Shown piece by piece: positions 38,550 through 46,297 of a stretch of 64,000 nt of DNA. Each line of letters begins with the position of its first letter. The first letter of the stretch is position 1. Below the pieces are notes generated by a model that was not told where the DNA came from, did no database searches, and worked only from the letters and a program-made list of their open reading frames with translations. The position numbers and the translations under genes were made by a program. The stretch comes from Deltaproteobacteria bacterium. GTDB taxonomy: Bacteria; Myxococcota_A; UBA9042; PHBI01; JACKFB01. The DNA lies in the NCBI GenBank assembly GCA_020632695.1, contig JACKFB010000003.1, positions 310,001-374,000 of the forward strand. Reading direction: 5' to 3'.

Positions 38550-39893
38550 ATGAACGCGATGCACCTCATGGCGGCGGAGCTGGCCGGGGCCAGCGGGCGC
38601 GCCGGTGAGCCGGACTGGCTGCGCGAGCGGCGCGGCGAGGGGCGGGCGCGCTTCGAGGCGCTGGGGTGGCCGACGCGCGCCGACGAGGCGTGGCGCTATG
38701 TGAAGATGCGTGAGCTGGTGCGCTGGGGCGAGGCCTCGGCGCCGCCGCCGGACGCCGCCGCGGTGGAGCGGGCGATGGCCCGGGCGGGTACGGCGCTCGA
38801 CGGCGTGGCGGCGCGCGTGGTGATGGTCGACGGGGTGGTGCGGGCCGAGGCCACGACGCGCGACGGGTCGGCGCCCGAGGTGTCGGTGCTGCCGCTGGGC
38901 GAGGCGCTGAGCGTGGTCGGGGACCACCTGCGGTCGAGCCTTGGAAGGATCGCGAGCCTGACGGGCGACGGCGTGGCGGCGCTGGCGCTGGCCGAGCTGG
39001 GCGACGCGCTGGTGGTGCACGTGCCGCGGGGCGCTGCGCTGTCGGGGGCGCTGGAGATCGTGCACGTGGCGACCGGCGGCGAGGCCGGGCTGCGCTTCCC
39101 CCGGGTCTTCGTGGCCGTGGACGCCACCGGGGAGCTGACCCTCATCGAGCGCTTCATCGGCGTGCCCGAGGAGGCGGGCTTCACCGCCGCGACGACCGAG
39201 ATCCTGGTCGGCGGCGACGCGACGGTGCGCCACGTGCGCCTGGTCGACCTGCCCGAGGCGGCCCTGCACAACGGGCACGTGGGCGTGCGCGTGGGGCGCG
39301 GCGGCAGCTTCACCTCGTACGTGCTGTCGCTGGGCGGGCGGCTGGGGCGCACCGAGCTGACCGTCGACCTGGCCGAGCCGGGCGCGAGCTGCCAGCTCGA
39401 CGGCCTGTACGTGGCGTCGGGGGACAGCCACTTCGACCACGCGACCACCATCGCGCACACGTCGCCGCACACCACCAGCGGGGAGACCTACAAGGGCGTC
39501 ATCGGCGACGCGGCGACGGGGACCTTCTTCGGGCGCGTGCTGATCCGCGAGGGCGCGGTGAAGAGCGACACGCGCCAGCTCAACCACAACCTGCTGCTCT
39601 CGACCGAGGCGCGGGTGCACACGCGTCCGCAGCTCGAGATCGACAACGACGACGTCAAGGCGGCGCACGGCTCGACCGTGGGGCAGCTCGACGAGATGGC
39701 TGTCTTCTACCTGCGCTCGCGGGGGATCGACGAGCGCAGCGCGCGGGGGCTCCTGACCTGGGCCTTCGCCGAGGAGATGGTCGTGCGGCTGCCCGTGCCG
39801 GCGCTGGTGCGCGAGCTGGGCCGCGTGCTGGCGGCGCGCCTGGCCAGCGACGCGTCGCCCGTGGCGGCCGCGGCGATCGAGGAGGCCCTGTGA
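38550..39893 (+). CDS. sufD: SufD, Fe-S assembly scaffold
   Basis: The 447-residue product shares the SufB/D beta-helix: LGWPTRADEAWRYVKMRELVRWG at the start, GGSFTSYVLSLGGRLGRTE, ETYKGVIGDAATGTFFGRVLIREGAVKSD, LLLSTEARVHTRPQLEIDNDDVKAAHGSTVGQLDE (the conserved His is present) and FYLRSRGIDE. SufD helps iron entry in SufBC2D. The stop overlaps the sufS start (GTGA). Confidence 0.97.
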   Translation: MNAMHLMAAELAGASGRAGEPDWLRERRGEGRARFEALGWPTRADEAWRYVKMRELVRWGEASAPPPDAAAVERAMARAGTALDGVAARVVMVDGVVRAEATTRDGSAPEVSVLPLGEALSVVGDHLRSSLGRIASLTGDGVAALALAELGDALVVHVPRGAALSGALEIVHVATGGEAGLRFPRVFVAVDATGELTLIERFIGVPEEAGFTAATTEILVGGDATVRHVRLVDLPEAALHNGHVGVRVGRGGSFTSYVLSLGGRLGRTELTVDLAEPGASCQLDGLYVASGDSHFDHATTIAHTSPHTTSGETYKGVIGDAATGTFFGRVLIREGAVKSDTRQLNHNLLLSTEARVHTRPQLEIDNDDVKAAHGSTVGQLDEMAVFYLRSRGIDERSARGLLTWAFAEEMVVRLPVPALVRELGRVLAARLASDASPVAAAAIEEAL

Positions 39894-41149
39894 TCGAGGC
39901 CCCGCGAGACGACCGCGAGGCGGCGGCGCTGGCCTACGACGTGGCTCTGGTGCGCGCCGACTTCCCGGGCCTGAACCAGCAGATCCACGACAAGCCGCTC
40001 TGCTATCTGGACAACGCGGCGACGGCTCAGAAGCCGCAGGCGGTCCTGGACGCCATCGCCCACGCCTACACCTGGGACTGCGCCAACGTGCACCGCGGCG
40101 TGCACGTGCTCTCGGTGCGGGCCACCCAGGCCCAGGAGGCCGCGCGCGAGTCGGCGCGGCGCTTCCTCGGCGCCGGCCACGCAGACGAGGTGCTCTTCAC
40201 CGGCGGCACGACGGCCGGCATCAACCTGGTCGCGCAGACCTGGGGCCGGGCGAATCTCGGCGCTGGCGACGAGATCCTCATCACCTGGATGGAGCACCAC
40301 TCGAACATCGTGCCGTGGCAGCTCCTGTGCCAGCAGACCGGCGCGCGGCTGGTGGTGGCCGAGGTGGACGACGAGGGTCGGCTCCGCCTCGACGACTTCG
40401 AGCGCAAGCTGAGCCCGCGCACGAAGCTGGTCTCGGTGGTGCACATCTCGAACGCCCTGGGGACCATCAACCCGGTGGCCGAGATCGTCGCGATGGCGCA
40501 GGCCGTCGGCGCGCGGGTGCTGGTCGACGGGGCGCAATCGGCGCCTCACGGCGGCGTCGACGTGCGGGCGCTGGGGTGTGACTTCTTCGCCTGCTCGGGC
40601 CACAAGATCTACGGGCCGACCGGCATCGGGCTGCTCTACGGCAAGGCTGAGCTGCTGGCCGAGATGCCGCCCTGGATGGGCGGCGGCGACATGATCGAGA
40701 CGGTGAGCTTCGAGGGGACCACCTTCGCCAGGCCGCCGGCGCGCTTCGAGGCCGGGACGCCCCACATCGCCGGGGCCATCGGGCTGGGCGCGGCGTTGGA
40801 GTATGTGATGGCGCGCGGACCGCAGGCGATCGCCGCCCACGAGCGGGCGCTGCACGCCTACGGCGTCGACGCGCTGGGCGAGGTGCCCGGGCTGCGCCTC
40901 ATCGGCCCCCGGACCGACAACGGCGGCGTGCTGTCCTTCGTGCTGGACGGCGTGCACCCCCACGACGCCGGCACCGTGCTGGACCACGAGGGCATCGCCG
41001 TGCGCGTCGGGCACCACTGCACGCAGCCGCTCATGAAGCGCTTCGGCGTTCCGGCGACCATCCGCGCCAGCCTGGCGATGTACAGCACGCGCGACGACGT
41101 CGACCGGCTGGCCCAGGGCCTGCGCAAGGTCGTCGAGTTCTTCGCGTAG
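39890..41149 (+). CDS. sufS: SufS cysteine desulfurase
   Basis: The 419-residue product is a class V aminotransferase-fold cysteine desulfurase: PLCYLDNAATAQKP, NVHRGVHVLS, EHHSNIVPWQ, the PLP lysine K239 in SGHKIYGPTGIG and the sulfur-carrying C377 in VGHHCTQPLMKRF. It takes sulfur from L-cysteine for Fe-S assembly. GTG start at 39890 overlaps sufD by 4 bp. Confidence 0.98.
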   Translation: MIEAPRDDREAAALAYDVALVRADFPGLNQQIHDKPLCYLDNAATAQKPQAVLDAIAHAYTWDCANVHRGVHVLSVRATQAQEAARESARRFLGAGHADEVLFTGGTTAGINLVAQTWGRANLGAGDEILITWMEHHSNIVPWQLLCQQTGARLVVAEVDDEGRLRLDDFERKLSPRTKLVSVVHISNALGTINPVAEIVAMAQAVGARVLVDGAQSAPHGGVDVRALGCDFFACSGHKIYGPTGIGLLYGKAELLAEMPPWMGGGDMIETVSFEGTTFARPPARFEAGTPHIAGAIGLGAALEYVMARGPQAIAAHERALHAYGVDALGEVPGLRLIGPRTDNGGVLSFVLDGVHPHDAGTVLDHEGIAVRVGHHCTQPLMKRFGVPATIRASLAMYSTRDDVDRLAQGLRKVVEFFA

Positions 41150-41752
41150 ATGACCGGCGTGGCGCGCGCCTGCTGCCTGCTCGCGCTGTGGGCGCTGGGC
41201 GCCTGCGGGACCGACGCCGCCGCTGGAGCCGACGCCCGGACGGACGCTCTCACCGACGCCCTGACCGAGGTGGCGCCTGACGCCGAGGCGTCGACCGCGA
41301 CCCCGCTCTGTCAGCCGGTCCCCTACGACGGCGCCGCCACCGAGGCGTGCACCTTCTACGCCTGCGCCGACGCGCTCATCGCCGGCGGCACCTGCGCGCC
41401 CACCGACTACGTGATGGGCTTCGCCTGCAAGTACGCCGACCGCTACCTCTCCCAGGTGCACCCCGAGCTCAGCCCCGCCGGCCAGGCCTTCCTCGAGGGC
41501 GTCTTCGTCTGCCTCCAGGAAGCCCTCGTGCCCTTCGTGGCCGACGCGGCCGCCGCCCAGGCCGCCACCTGCCCGGCCGTCGCCGAGGCCGGCTTCGGCG
41601 CCCACGTCCCCTGCTACCTGCAGAACGGCTTCTGTGACCTGCCGACCGCCGACATCGCCAGCATCGCCCTCGCCATCGACCAGCCCGACCTGGAAAACCC
41701 CCTCCAACAGTCCGCCACCGCCGAGATCCTGACCCTCTGCTCGGAGCGCTAG
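41150..41752 (+). CDS. small Cys-rich lipoprotein downstream of sufS
   Basis: The ATG follows directly on the sufS TAG. The 200-residue product has a lipobox (ALGAC), an Asp/Ala/Thr linker, and a helical domain with about ten Cys (EACTFYACAD, GGTCAPTDYVMGFACKYAD, FVCLQEAL, HVPCYLQNGFCDL, LTLCSER). The joint position suggests cotranscription with suf, but a link to Fe-S work is not evident since the protein should be outside the cytoplasm. Confidence 0.65.
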   Translation: MTGVARACCLLALWALGACGTDAAAGADARTDALTDALTEVAPDAEASTATPLCQPVPYDGAATEACTFYACADALIAGGTCAPTDYVMGFACKYADRYLSQVHPELSPAGQAFLEGVFVCLQEALVPFVADAAAAQAATCPAVAEAGFGAHVPCYLQNGFCDLPTADIASIALAIDQPDLENPLQQSATAEILTLCSER

Positions 41753-41846
41753 GGGCGTGTAGCGGATGAGGGATTCAGGTGGATCCGAGGAGCTTTCGAG
41801 GCGATTCGGCGGGGCGTGGCGAAGCGAAGCCGTTTCCAGAACCCGA

Positions 41847-41866
41847 GGCAAACCAAGGGGTTTGCC
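41847..41866. terminator. 8-bp hairpin between convergent genes
   Basis: GGCAAACC-AAGG-GGTTTGCC, a perfect 8-bp stem with a 4-nt loop, in the 164-bp gap after the suf-linked lipoprotein and before the convergent PhyH gene. Likely bidirectional terminator or part of a dispersed repeat; no T tract. Confidence 0.45.
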
Positions 41867-41916
41867 GCAGCGGTCGTGGGACGCCGGGGTGCCCGAGAGC
41901 GCCCGAAGCCGACGAA

Positions 41917-42681
41917 TCATCCATCCGCCATACGCTCCTGGACGGGCAGCAGCGGGAAGGTGTGGCGGCAGAGGTGGCCGCGGGCGTCGGTGGGGAACCA
42001 GGCGGCGGCGTCGGGGGTGGGGAGGCGCTCGGGGACGAGGCGGCAGGCGGCGTCGAAGAGGTGGGTGACGAGGGTGCGGCGGGGCGCTGCGCTGCTGTTG
42101 GCGTGGCTGCCGTGGGCGGTGAGGCAGAGGTGTATCGAGACGTCGCCGGGGGCGAGCTCCAGGGTGCGGACGGTGCCTCGGGCGGCCTCGCGGGCGAGGG
42201 CGGCATCCTCCTCGGGGTGGAGCGTGTCGCCGAGCAGCGGTCGGGCGCCGCTCGCCGCGTGGCGGTGGCTGCCCTCGAGGACGCGGAGGGCCCCGCTGGC
42301 GAGCGTCTCGTGGTCAAGCGCCAGGCGCACCGAGAGCGCGCGGGGGGCGTCCAGGAAGGCCAGATGGGTGTAGTCCCGGTGCCAGGCGATCTCTGAGCCC
42401 TGGCGGCCCGGTGGCTTGAGCACCAGCGCGTCCTGCAGGAGCTGGACCTCGGCCGCATCCAAGGCCTCACGCGCGATGGCCCCCAGCGCCGCCGAGCAGG
42501 TCCAGGCGGCGACCGCGGGGCTGTGCAGCCGCGGCGCCGGTCGCTGCAGCACGCCCGCTGGTCCCGATGCCGGGTCGAGCAGCGCGTCGAAGGCCTGGCG
42601 CAGCGCCGCCACGCTCCGGGGCGTCGCCGCGCCCCGGATGATGGCCCACCCGCGCTCTGGCAGTCGCTGCATGCGGGCCAC
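41917..42681 (-). CDS. phytanoyl-CoA dioxygenase (PhyH) family protein
   Basis: The 254-residue product has the Fe(II)/2-oxoglutarate oxygenase facial triad in WHRDYTHLAF (H, D) and a distal His (HGSHANSSAAPRRTLVTH) with an Arg for 2-oxoglutarate, plus SHRHAASG and the jelly-roll core ELAPGDVSIHLCLTAHG. The substrate of bacterial PhyH proteins varies (lipid, ectoine, antibiotics) and cannot be set. ATG at 42681 or 42672. It lies between the suf operon and sufU on the other strand. Confidence 0.88.
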   Translation of the reverse strand: MARMQRLPERGWAIIRGAATPRSVAALRQAFDALLDPASGPAGVLQRPAPRLHSPAVAAWTCSAALGAIAREALDAAEVQLLQDALVLKPPGRQGSEIAWHRDYTHLAFLDAPRALSVRLALDHETLASGALRVLEGSHRHAASGARPLLGDTLHPEEDAALAREAARGTVRTLELAPGDVSIHLCLTAHGSHANSSAAPRRTLVTHLFDAACRLVPERLPTPDAAAWFPTDARGHLCRHTFPLLPVQERMADG

Positions 42682-42776
42682 TCTACCCGCAGGCGCCCCC
42701 GGCGCACACGGGACCTCGACACGGGCGGCCCGCGGTGCGCATCATCCGCGCGCCTGCCCGGGCGCCCGAGGAGACG

Positions 42777-43226
42777 ATGACCGACCGCTTGCGAACGCTC
42801 TACCGCGACCTGGTGCTCGACCACGGCCGCCGCCCGCGCCACCGGGCGACCATGGCCGGGGCGGATCGCGTGGGCGAGGGCCACAACCCGCTGTGCGGCG
42901 ATCGGGTCCGGGTGATGCTGCGGCTGGGGCCCCAGGGCGTCGTCGCGGCGGCTCAGTTCACCGGCGAGGGCTGCGCCATCTCGACCGCGTCCGCCTCGGT
43001 GCTGACCGAGCTGGTCAGCGGCCTCACGCTCGAGCAGGCGGGGGCGCTCGCCTCCCGCTTCGAGGCGGCGCTCTCCGGCGAGCCCGCGCCCGACCTCCCC
43101 GAGGCGCTGGAGGCACTGACCGGCGTGGTCGCCTGGCCGGCGAGGGTGCGCTGCGCGAGGCTTCCGTGGGTGGCGCTGGGCCAGGCCCTGTCGGACGAGT
43201 CGGAGGTCGCGACCTCCGAGCCGTGA
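42777..43226 (+). CDS. sufU: SufU-type Fe-S sulfur-transfer protein
   Basis: ATG at 42777 gives 149 residues with the SufU/IscU ligands C40 (NPLCGDRV), D42, C66 (GEGCAIS) and C126 (RVRCARLPW). SufU binds Zn in this site and accepts persulfide from SufS for SufBCD. The N-terminal reading to 42735 is Arg-rich and not favoured. It is separated from sufBCDS by a lipoprotein and the PhyH gene. Its stop is 10 bp from the convergent sigma-54 activator gene. Confidence 0.92.
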   Translation: MTDRLRTLYRDLVLDHGRRPRHRATMAGADRVGEGHNPLCGDRVRVMLRLGPQGVVAAAQFTGEGCAISTASASVLTELVSGLTLEQAGALASRFEAALSGEPAPDLPEALEALTGVVAWPARVRCARLPWVALGQALSDESEVATSEP

Positions 43227-43236
43227 GGGGGGCGGC

Positions 43237-44247
43237 TCACTCGTACTGGCGCAGCTTCCGCCAGAGCGTGGTGCGGGCGATGCCCAGCACGTCGGCCGCC
43301 TCCGACTGCGCGCCGCCGCAGGCGTCCAGCACCCGCAGGATGTGGGCGCGTTCGACCTCGGCCAGCGTCGCCAGCCCGGGCGCGCCCGCCGCACTCACGT
43401 CGCCCGCGGGCTGCGCGAAGCTGCCGCCGCTCGTCAGCTCCTCGGGCAGGTCGTCTGTGCCGATGGCCGGCCCCTGGGCCAGCGCCGCGCCGTGCTTGAC
43501 CACGTTCTGCAGCTCGCGCACGTTGCCCGGCCACGCGTACTCGAGCATGAGCTGCTGCGCCGCGTCGGTGAAGGTGCAGGCCTCGGTCTTCTCGTCGGTG
43601 AGGAAGTAGAGCGCCAGCGCCAGCACGTCGGTGCCGCGGTCGCGAAGCGGCGGCACGGTGAGGCTGAGCACCTTCACGCGGTAGTAGAGATCCTCGCGGA
43701 ACTGGCCCTCGCGCACGCGCTCGGCCAGGTCGCGGTGGGTCGCGCACACCACGCGCACGTCCACGGCGAAGGTCGCGTTCTCGCCGACCCGGCGCACCTC
43801 CCCGTCCTGCAGCACGCGCAGGAGCTTCGCCTGGAGCGCCAGCGGCATCTCGCCTATCTCGTCGAGGAAGAGCGTCCCGCCGTTCGCCGCCTCGAAGAGC
43901 CCGCGACGGGCGTTGGCTGCGCCGGTGAAGGCGCCCTTGCCGTGCCCGAAGAGCTCCGACTCCAGCAGCTCGGCCGGCAGGGCCGCCACGTTCACCGCGA
44001 CGAAGGGCTTGTCGGCGCGCGGCGAGTTGGCGTGCAGCACCCGGGCGACCACCTCCTTGCCGGTGCCCGTCTCGCCCATCACCGTCACCGGCGCGTCGCT
44101 CGGCGCGAAGCGGCCGGCCCGCTTGAGCAGCGCCTGCATCGCCGGGCTGCGTCCGACCACCAGCGTCGAGCCGCCCACCCGGGAGACCATCGGCACGAGC
44201 CCGCACACACCGCACGCACGTCGCTGGGGTTGTTCCATGTGATGCAT
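43237..44247 (-). CDS. sigma-54-dependent transcription activator with short CxxC N-terminus
   Basis: The 336-residue product has an N-terminal 30-residue piece with C12-G-V-C15, then the sigma-54 AAA+ domain: Walker A GETGTGKE (58-65), GAFTGA loop (105-110), Walker B GGTLFLDE (123-130), arginine region and a Fis-type HTH at the end (EAADVLGIARTTLWRKLRQYE). No receiver, GAF or PAS domain is present, so the short Cys pair may be the sensor of metal, redox or NO. It is divergent from the RIC gene, which has a sigma-54-type promoter. Confidence 0.92.
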   Translation of the reverse strand: MHHMEQPQRRACGVCGLVPMVSRVGGSTLVVGRSPAMQALLKRAGRFAPSDAPVTVMGETGTGKEVVARVLHANSPRADKPFVAVNVAALPAELLESELFGHGKGAFTGAANARRGLFEAANGGTLFLDEIGEMPLALQAKLLRVLQDGEVRRVGENATFAVDVRVVCATHRDLAERVREGQFREDLYYRVKVLSLTVPPLRDRGTDVLALALYFLTDEKTEACTFTDAAQQLMLEYAWPGNVRELQNVVKHGAALAQGPAIGTDDLPEELTSGGSFAQPAGDVSAAGAPGLATLAEVERAHILRVLDACGGAQSEAADVLGIARTTLWRKLRQYE

Positions 44248-44332
44248 CTTGCAACGCCAGGCTGCGTCGCGTCCAGCCCTCGGCCGCCGCCCTCCCCCAG
44301 CAATCGCGGGCGCCGCGCCCGACCGGCACCGT

Positions 44333-44348
44333 TGGCACGGCTCGTGCT
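44333..44348 (+). promoter_or_regulatory. sigma-54 (-24/-12) promoter of the RIC gene
   Basis: TGGCAC at 44333, 5 bp, then GTGCT at 44344-44348 gives the TGGCAC-N5-TTGCW pattern with one mismatch; the invariant GG and GC are at the right distance. The start would be about 44359, 20 bp before the GTG start at 44379. The palindrome GATGCATC at 44241-44248 overlaps the activator start and could be part of an operator. Confidence 0.6.
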
Positions 44349-44378
44349 CTGTGTTCCAGCCAACCCGGAGGTCTCCCC

Positions 44379-45059
44379 GTGCTCGATCGCCATCAATCCG
44401 TCGCCAACGTCGTCCTCGACCACTCTGAATGCGCCGAGGTGTTCCAGCGCCACCGCATCGACTTCTGCTGCCGTGGCCAGCTCAGCGTCGAAGCCGCCGC
44501 CCAGGCCCGCGGCCTCGACGTCGACTCGCTGGTCGCCGACCTGACCCGCGCCATCGCCGGCCGCGACGGCGCGCCCGCCGAGGACCCGCGCACCCTGTCC
44601 ACCCCCTGGCTGGTCGCCCACATCGTCGCGACCCACCACGCCTACCTGCGCCGCGCGCTGCCCTTCATCACGACCCTGGCCGCCAAGGTCGCCCGCGTCC
44701 ACGGCGACCACAATCCGGCCCTGCGCGAGCTGGACCAGGCCGTCGCCGAGCTGGCGGCCGCCCTCATCCCCCACCTCGACGAGGAGGAGGAGGTGCTCTT
44801 CCCGGCGATGATGGCCCGCCACGCCGACGCCCGCGCGCTCGCGCCCGGGCTCGAGGCCATGACCGATGACCACCACGCCGTCGCCCGGCTGCTCGAGCGC
44901 ATCCGCAAGGCCGCCGACGACTTCACGCTGCCCGACTGGGCCTGCACCAGCTACCGCACCCTCTTCGCCGAGCTGCAGAAGCTCGAGGCGGACACCTTCA
45001 CCCACGTCCACCTCGAGAACCACGTGCTGCAGCCTCGCTTTTCGGCGGACGCGCGGTAG
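44379..45059 (+). CDS. iron-sulfur cluster repair di-iron protein (RIC/ScdA/YtfE)
   Basis: The 226-residue product has the ScdA_N helical domain (HSECAEVFQRHRIDFCCRG, with the CC pair) and a hemerythrin-like four-helix di-iron domain with H/E ligands (IVATHHAYLR, VHGDHNPALREL, LIPHLDEEEEVLFPAM, MTDDHHAVARLL, FTHVHLENHVLQP). RIC proteins repair Fe-S clusters after NO or oxidative damage. GTG start with GGAG upstream. The sigma-54 promoter and divergent activator suggest stress induction. The CopD-like gene follows after 9 bp. Confidence 0.95.
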   Translation: MLDRHQSVANVVLDHSECAEVFQRHRIDFCCRGQLSVEAAAQARGLDVDSLVADLTRAIAGRDGAPAEDPRTLSTPWLVAHIVATHHAYLRRALPFITTLAAKVARVHGDHNPALRELDQAVAELAAALIPHLDEEEEVLFPAMMARHADARALAPGLEAMTDDHHAVARLLERIRKAADDFTLPDWACTSYRTLFAELQKLEADTFTHVHLENHVLQPRFSADAR

Positions 45060-45068
45060 CCTGCGGCG

Positions 45069-45575
45069 ATGCATCTGCTCTACCTGGTCTCCGTCTGGCT
45101 GCACATCCTGGCCGCCACCGTGTGGGTCGGCGGGATGTTCTTCCTGGTCCTGGTCGTCGTGCCCTGGCTGCGCACGGGCGACCGGGACCTGGCGGGCAAG
45201 TTCCTTCGCGAGACCGGCGAGCGCTTCCGGTCGGTGGGTTGGGTCTGCTTCGGCGTCGTGCTGGTGACCGGCAGCTTCAACCTGTGGGTGCGCGGCGTGC
45301 GCTGGTCGAGCTTCGTCGATCCGCGCTGGCTCGGCTCCGACACCGGCAAGGCGGTGCTGGCCAAGCTCACGCTCTTCGCCGCGGTGCTCATCGCCAGCGC
45401 CGTGCACGACTTCGGCATCGGGCCCCGCGCGGCGCGCGCCATCGAGCGCGATCCCCGCGCGCCGGTCGCCGAGCAGCTACGGCGGCGCGCCTCGGTGCTG
45501 GGCCGCGTGAACGCCATGCTGGGGCTGGCGCTGGTGGCCGTCGGCGTGATGATCGTGCGCGGCTGCCCAGGCTGA
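45069..45575 (+). CDS. CopD-like membrane protein
   Basis: The 168-residue product has four membrane helices: HLLYLVSVWLHILAATVWVGG with a conserved His, VGWVCFGVVLVTGSFNLWV, LAKLTLFAAVLIASAVHDFG and a last one with VNAMLGLALVAVGVMIV. This is the short CopD/DUF4149-like pattern; such proteins can bind heme or copper through the helix histidines. Placed 9 bp after RIC, it probably belongs to the same stress operon. Confidence 0.75.
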   Translation: MHLLYLVSVWLHILAATVWVGGMFFLVLVVVPWLRTGDRDLAGKFLRETGERFRSVGWVCFGVVLVTGSFNLWVRGVRWSSFVDPRWLGSDTGKAVLAKLTLFAAVLIASAVHDFGIGPRAARAIERDPRAPVAEQLRRRASVLGRVNAMLGLALVAVGVMIVRGCPG

Positions 45576-45645
45576 CGGGCTGGACGTGTCGCGGCCGGCG
45601 CGCTCCAATGGAGCCGTCGCCGCGTCCCTGCCCCCGGAGTCGACG

Positions 45646-46227
45646 ATGAGCGCCACCCTTCGCGCCGCAGCCCTGGCGTCGACCTGCCTGCTCGCGGCCT
45701 GCGCCAGCCGCGGGGCCGCCGGCCCGGGCGTGTGGGTGTCCGCCTCGCCCGAGGCGCAGGCAGGCCAGCTCGCCGGGACCACCTGGGCGATGCGGCTCGA
45801 GTTCCGGGTGGAGGCCCGGCCCGTCCCCATCGGCGACGCCTGGGGCCTGGCGCTGCGCGTGACAGCCAAGAACCCCGTCGACGGCCTCTTCGAGATCGCC
45901 GGCCACCCGCCGCTGCGCCTGACCGGCCACCAGACGACCCGCGCCGGCGAGGAGATCTCCTTCGACGACGGCTGCGGCGGCACCCGCCCCGACCCCATCG
46001 TGCTGCGCGGCGGCGACCGCGTCCGCTGGAAGCGAAGCTACGGCCACGGCACCGACGAGGCGCTCCGCAGCGGCGAGCGCGTCACCCTCGACCTCGCGGT
46101 CTGCCACGTGAAGACCCCCGCCGGCGACAGCGTGCGCTCCATGCCCGTGGCCCAGGTGGTCATGGTCGCCGGCCCCACCGGCGATCCGCTCGTCACCATC
46201 TCCGAGCCCCAACCGCCCAAGCCCTGA
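45646..46227 (+). CDS. lipoprotein of unknown function
   Basis: The 193-residue product from the ATG at 45646 has a lipobox (STCLLAAC), then a beta-rich domain with GTTWAMRLEFRVEARP, WGLALRVTAKNPVDGLFEI, ISFDDGCGGTRPDPIVLRGG and VTLDLAVCHVKTP. Two Cys could form a disulfide. No named family recognised. It is 70 bp after the CopD-like gene. Confidence 0.62.
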   Translation: MSATLRAAALASTCLLAACASRGAAGPGVWVSASPEAQAGQLAGTTWAMRLEFRVEARPVPIGDAWGLALRVTAKNPVDGLFEIAGHPPLRLTGHQTTRAGEEISFDDGCGGTRPDPIVLRGGDRVRWKRSYGHGTDEALRSGERVTLDLAVCHVKTPAGDSVRSMPVAQVVMVAGPTGDPLVTISEPQPPKP

Positions 46228-46297
46228 CGCCACACCCCGCCGCGGCTCGCCTCCGGCCGGCTGGCGCCTCGGTGGGCCCCGCTCTATCCTCCGCGCC

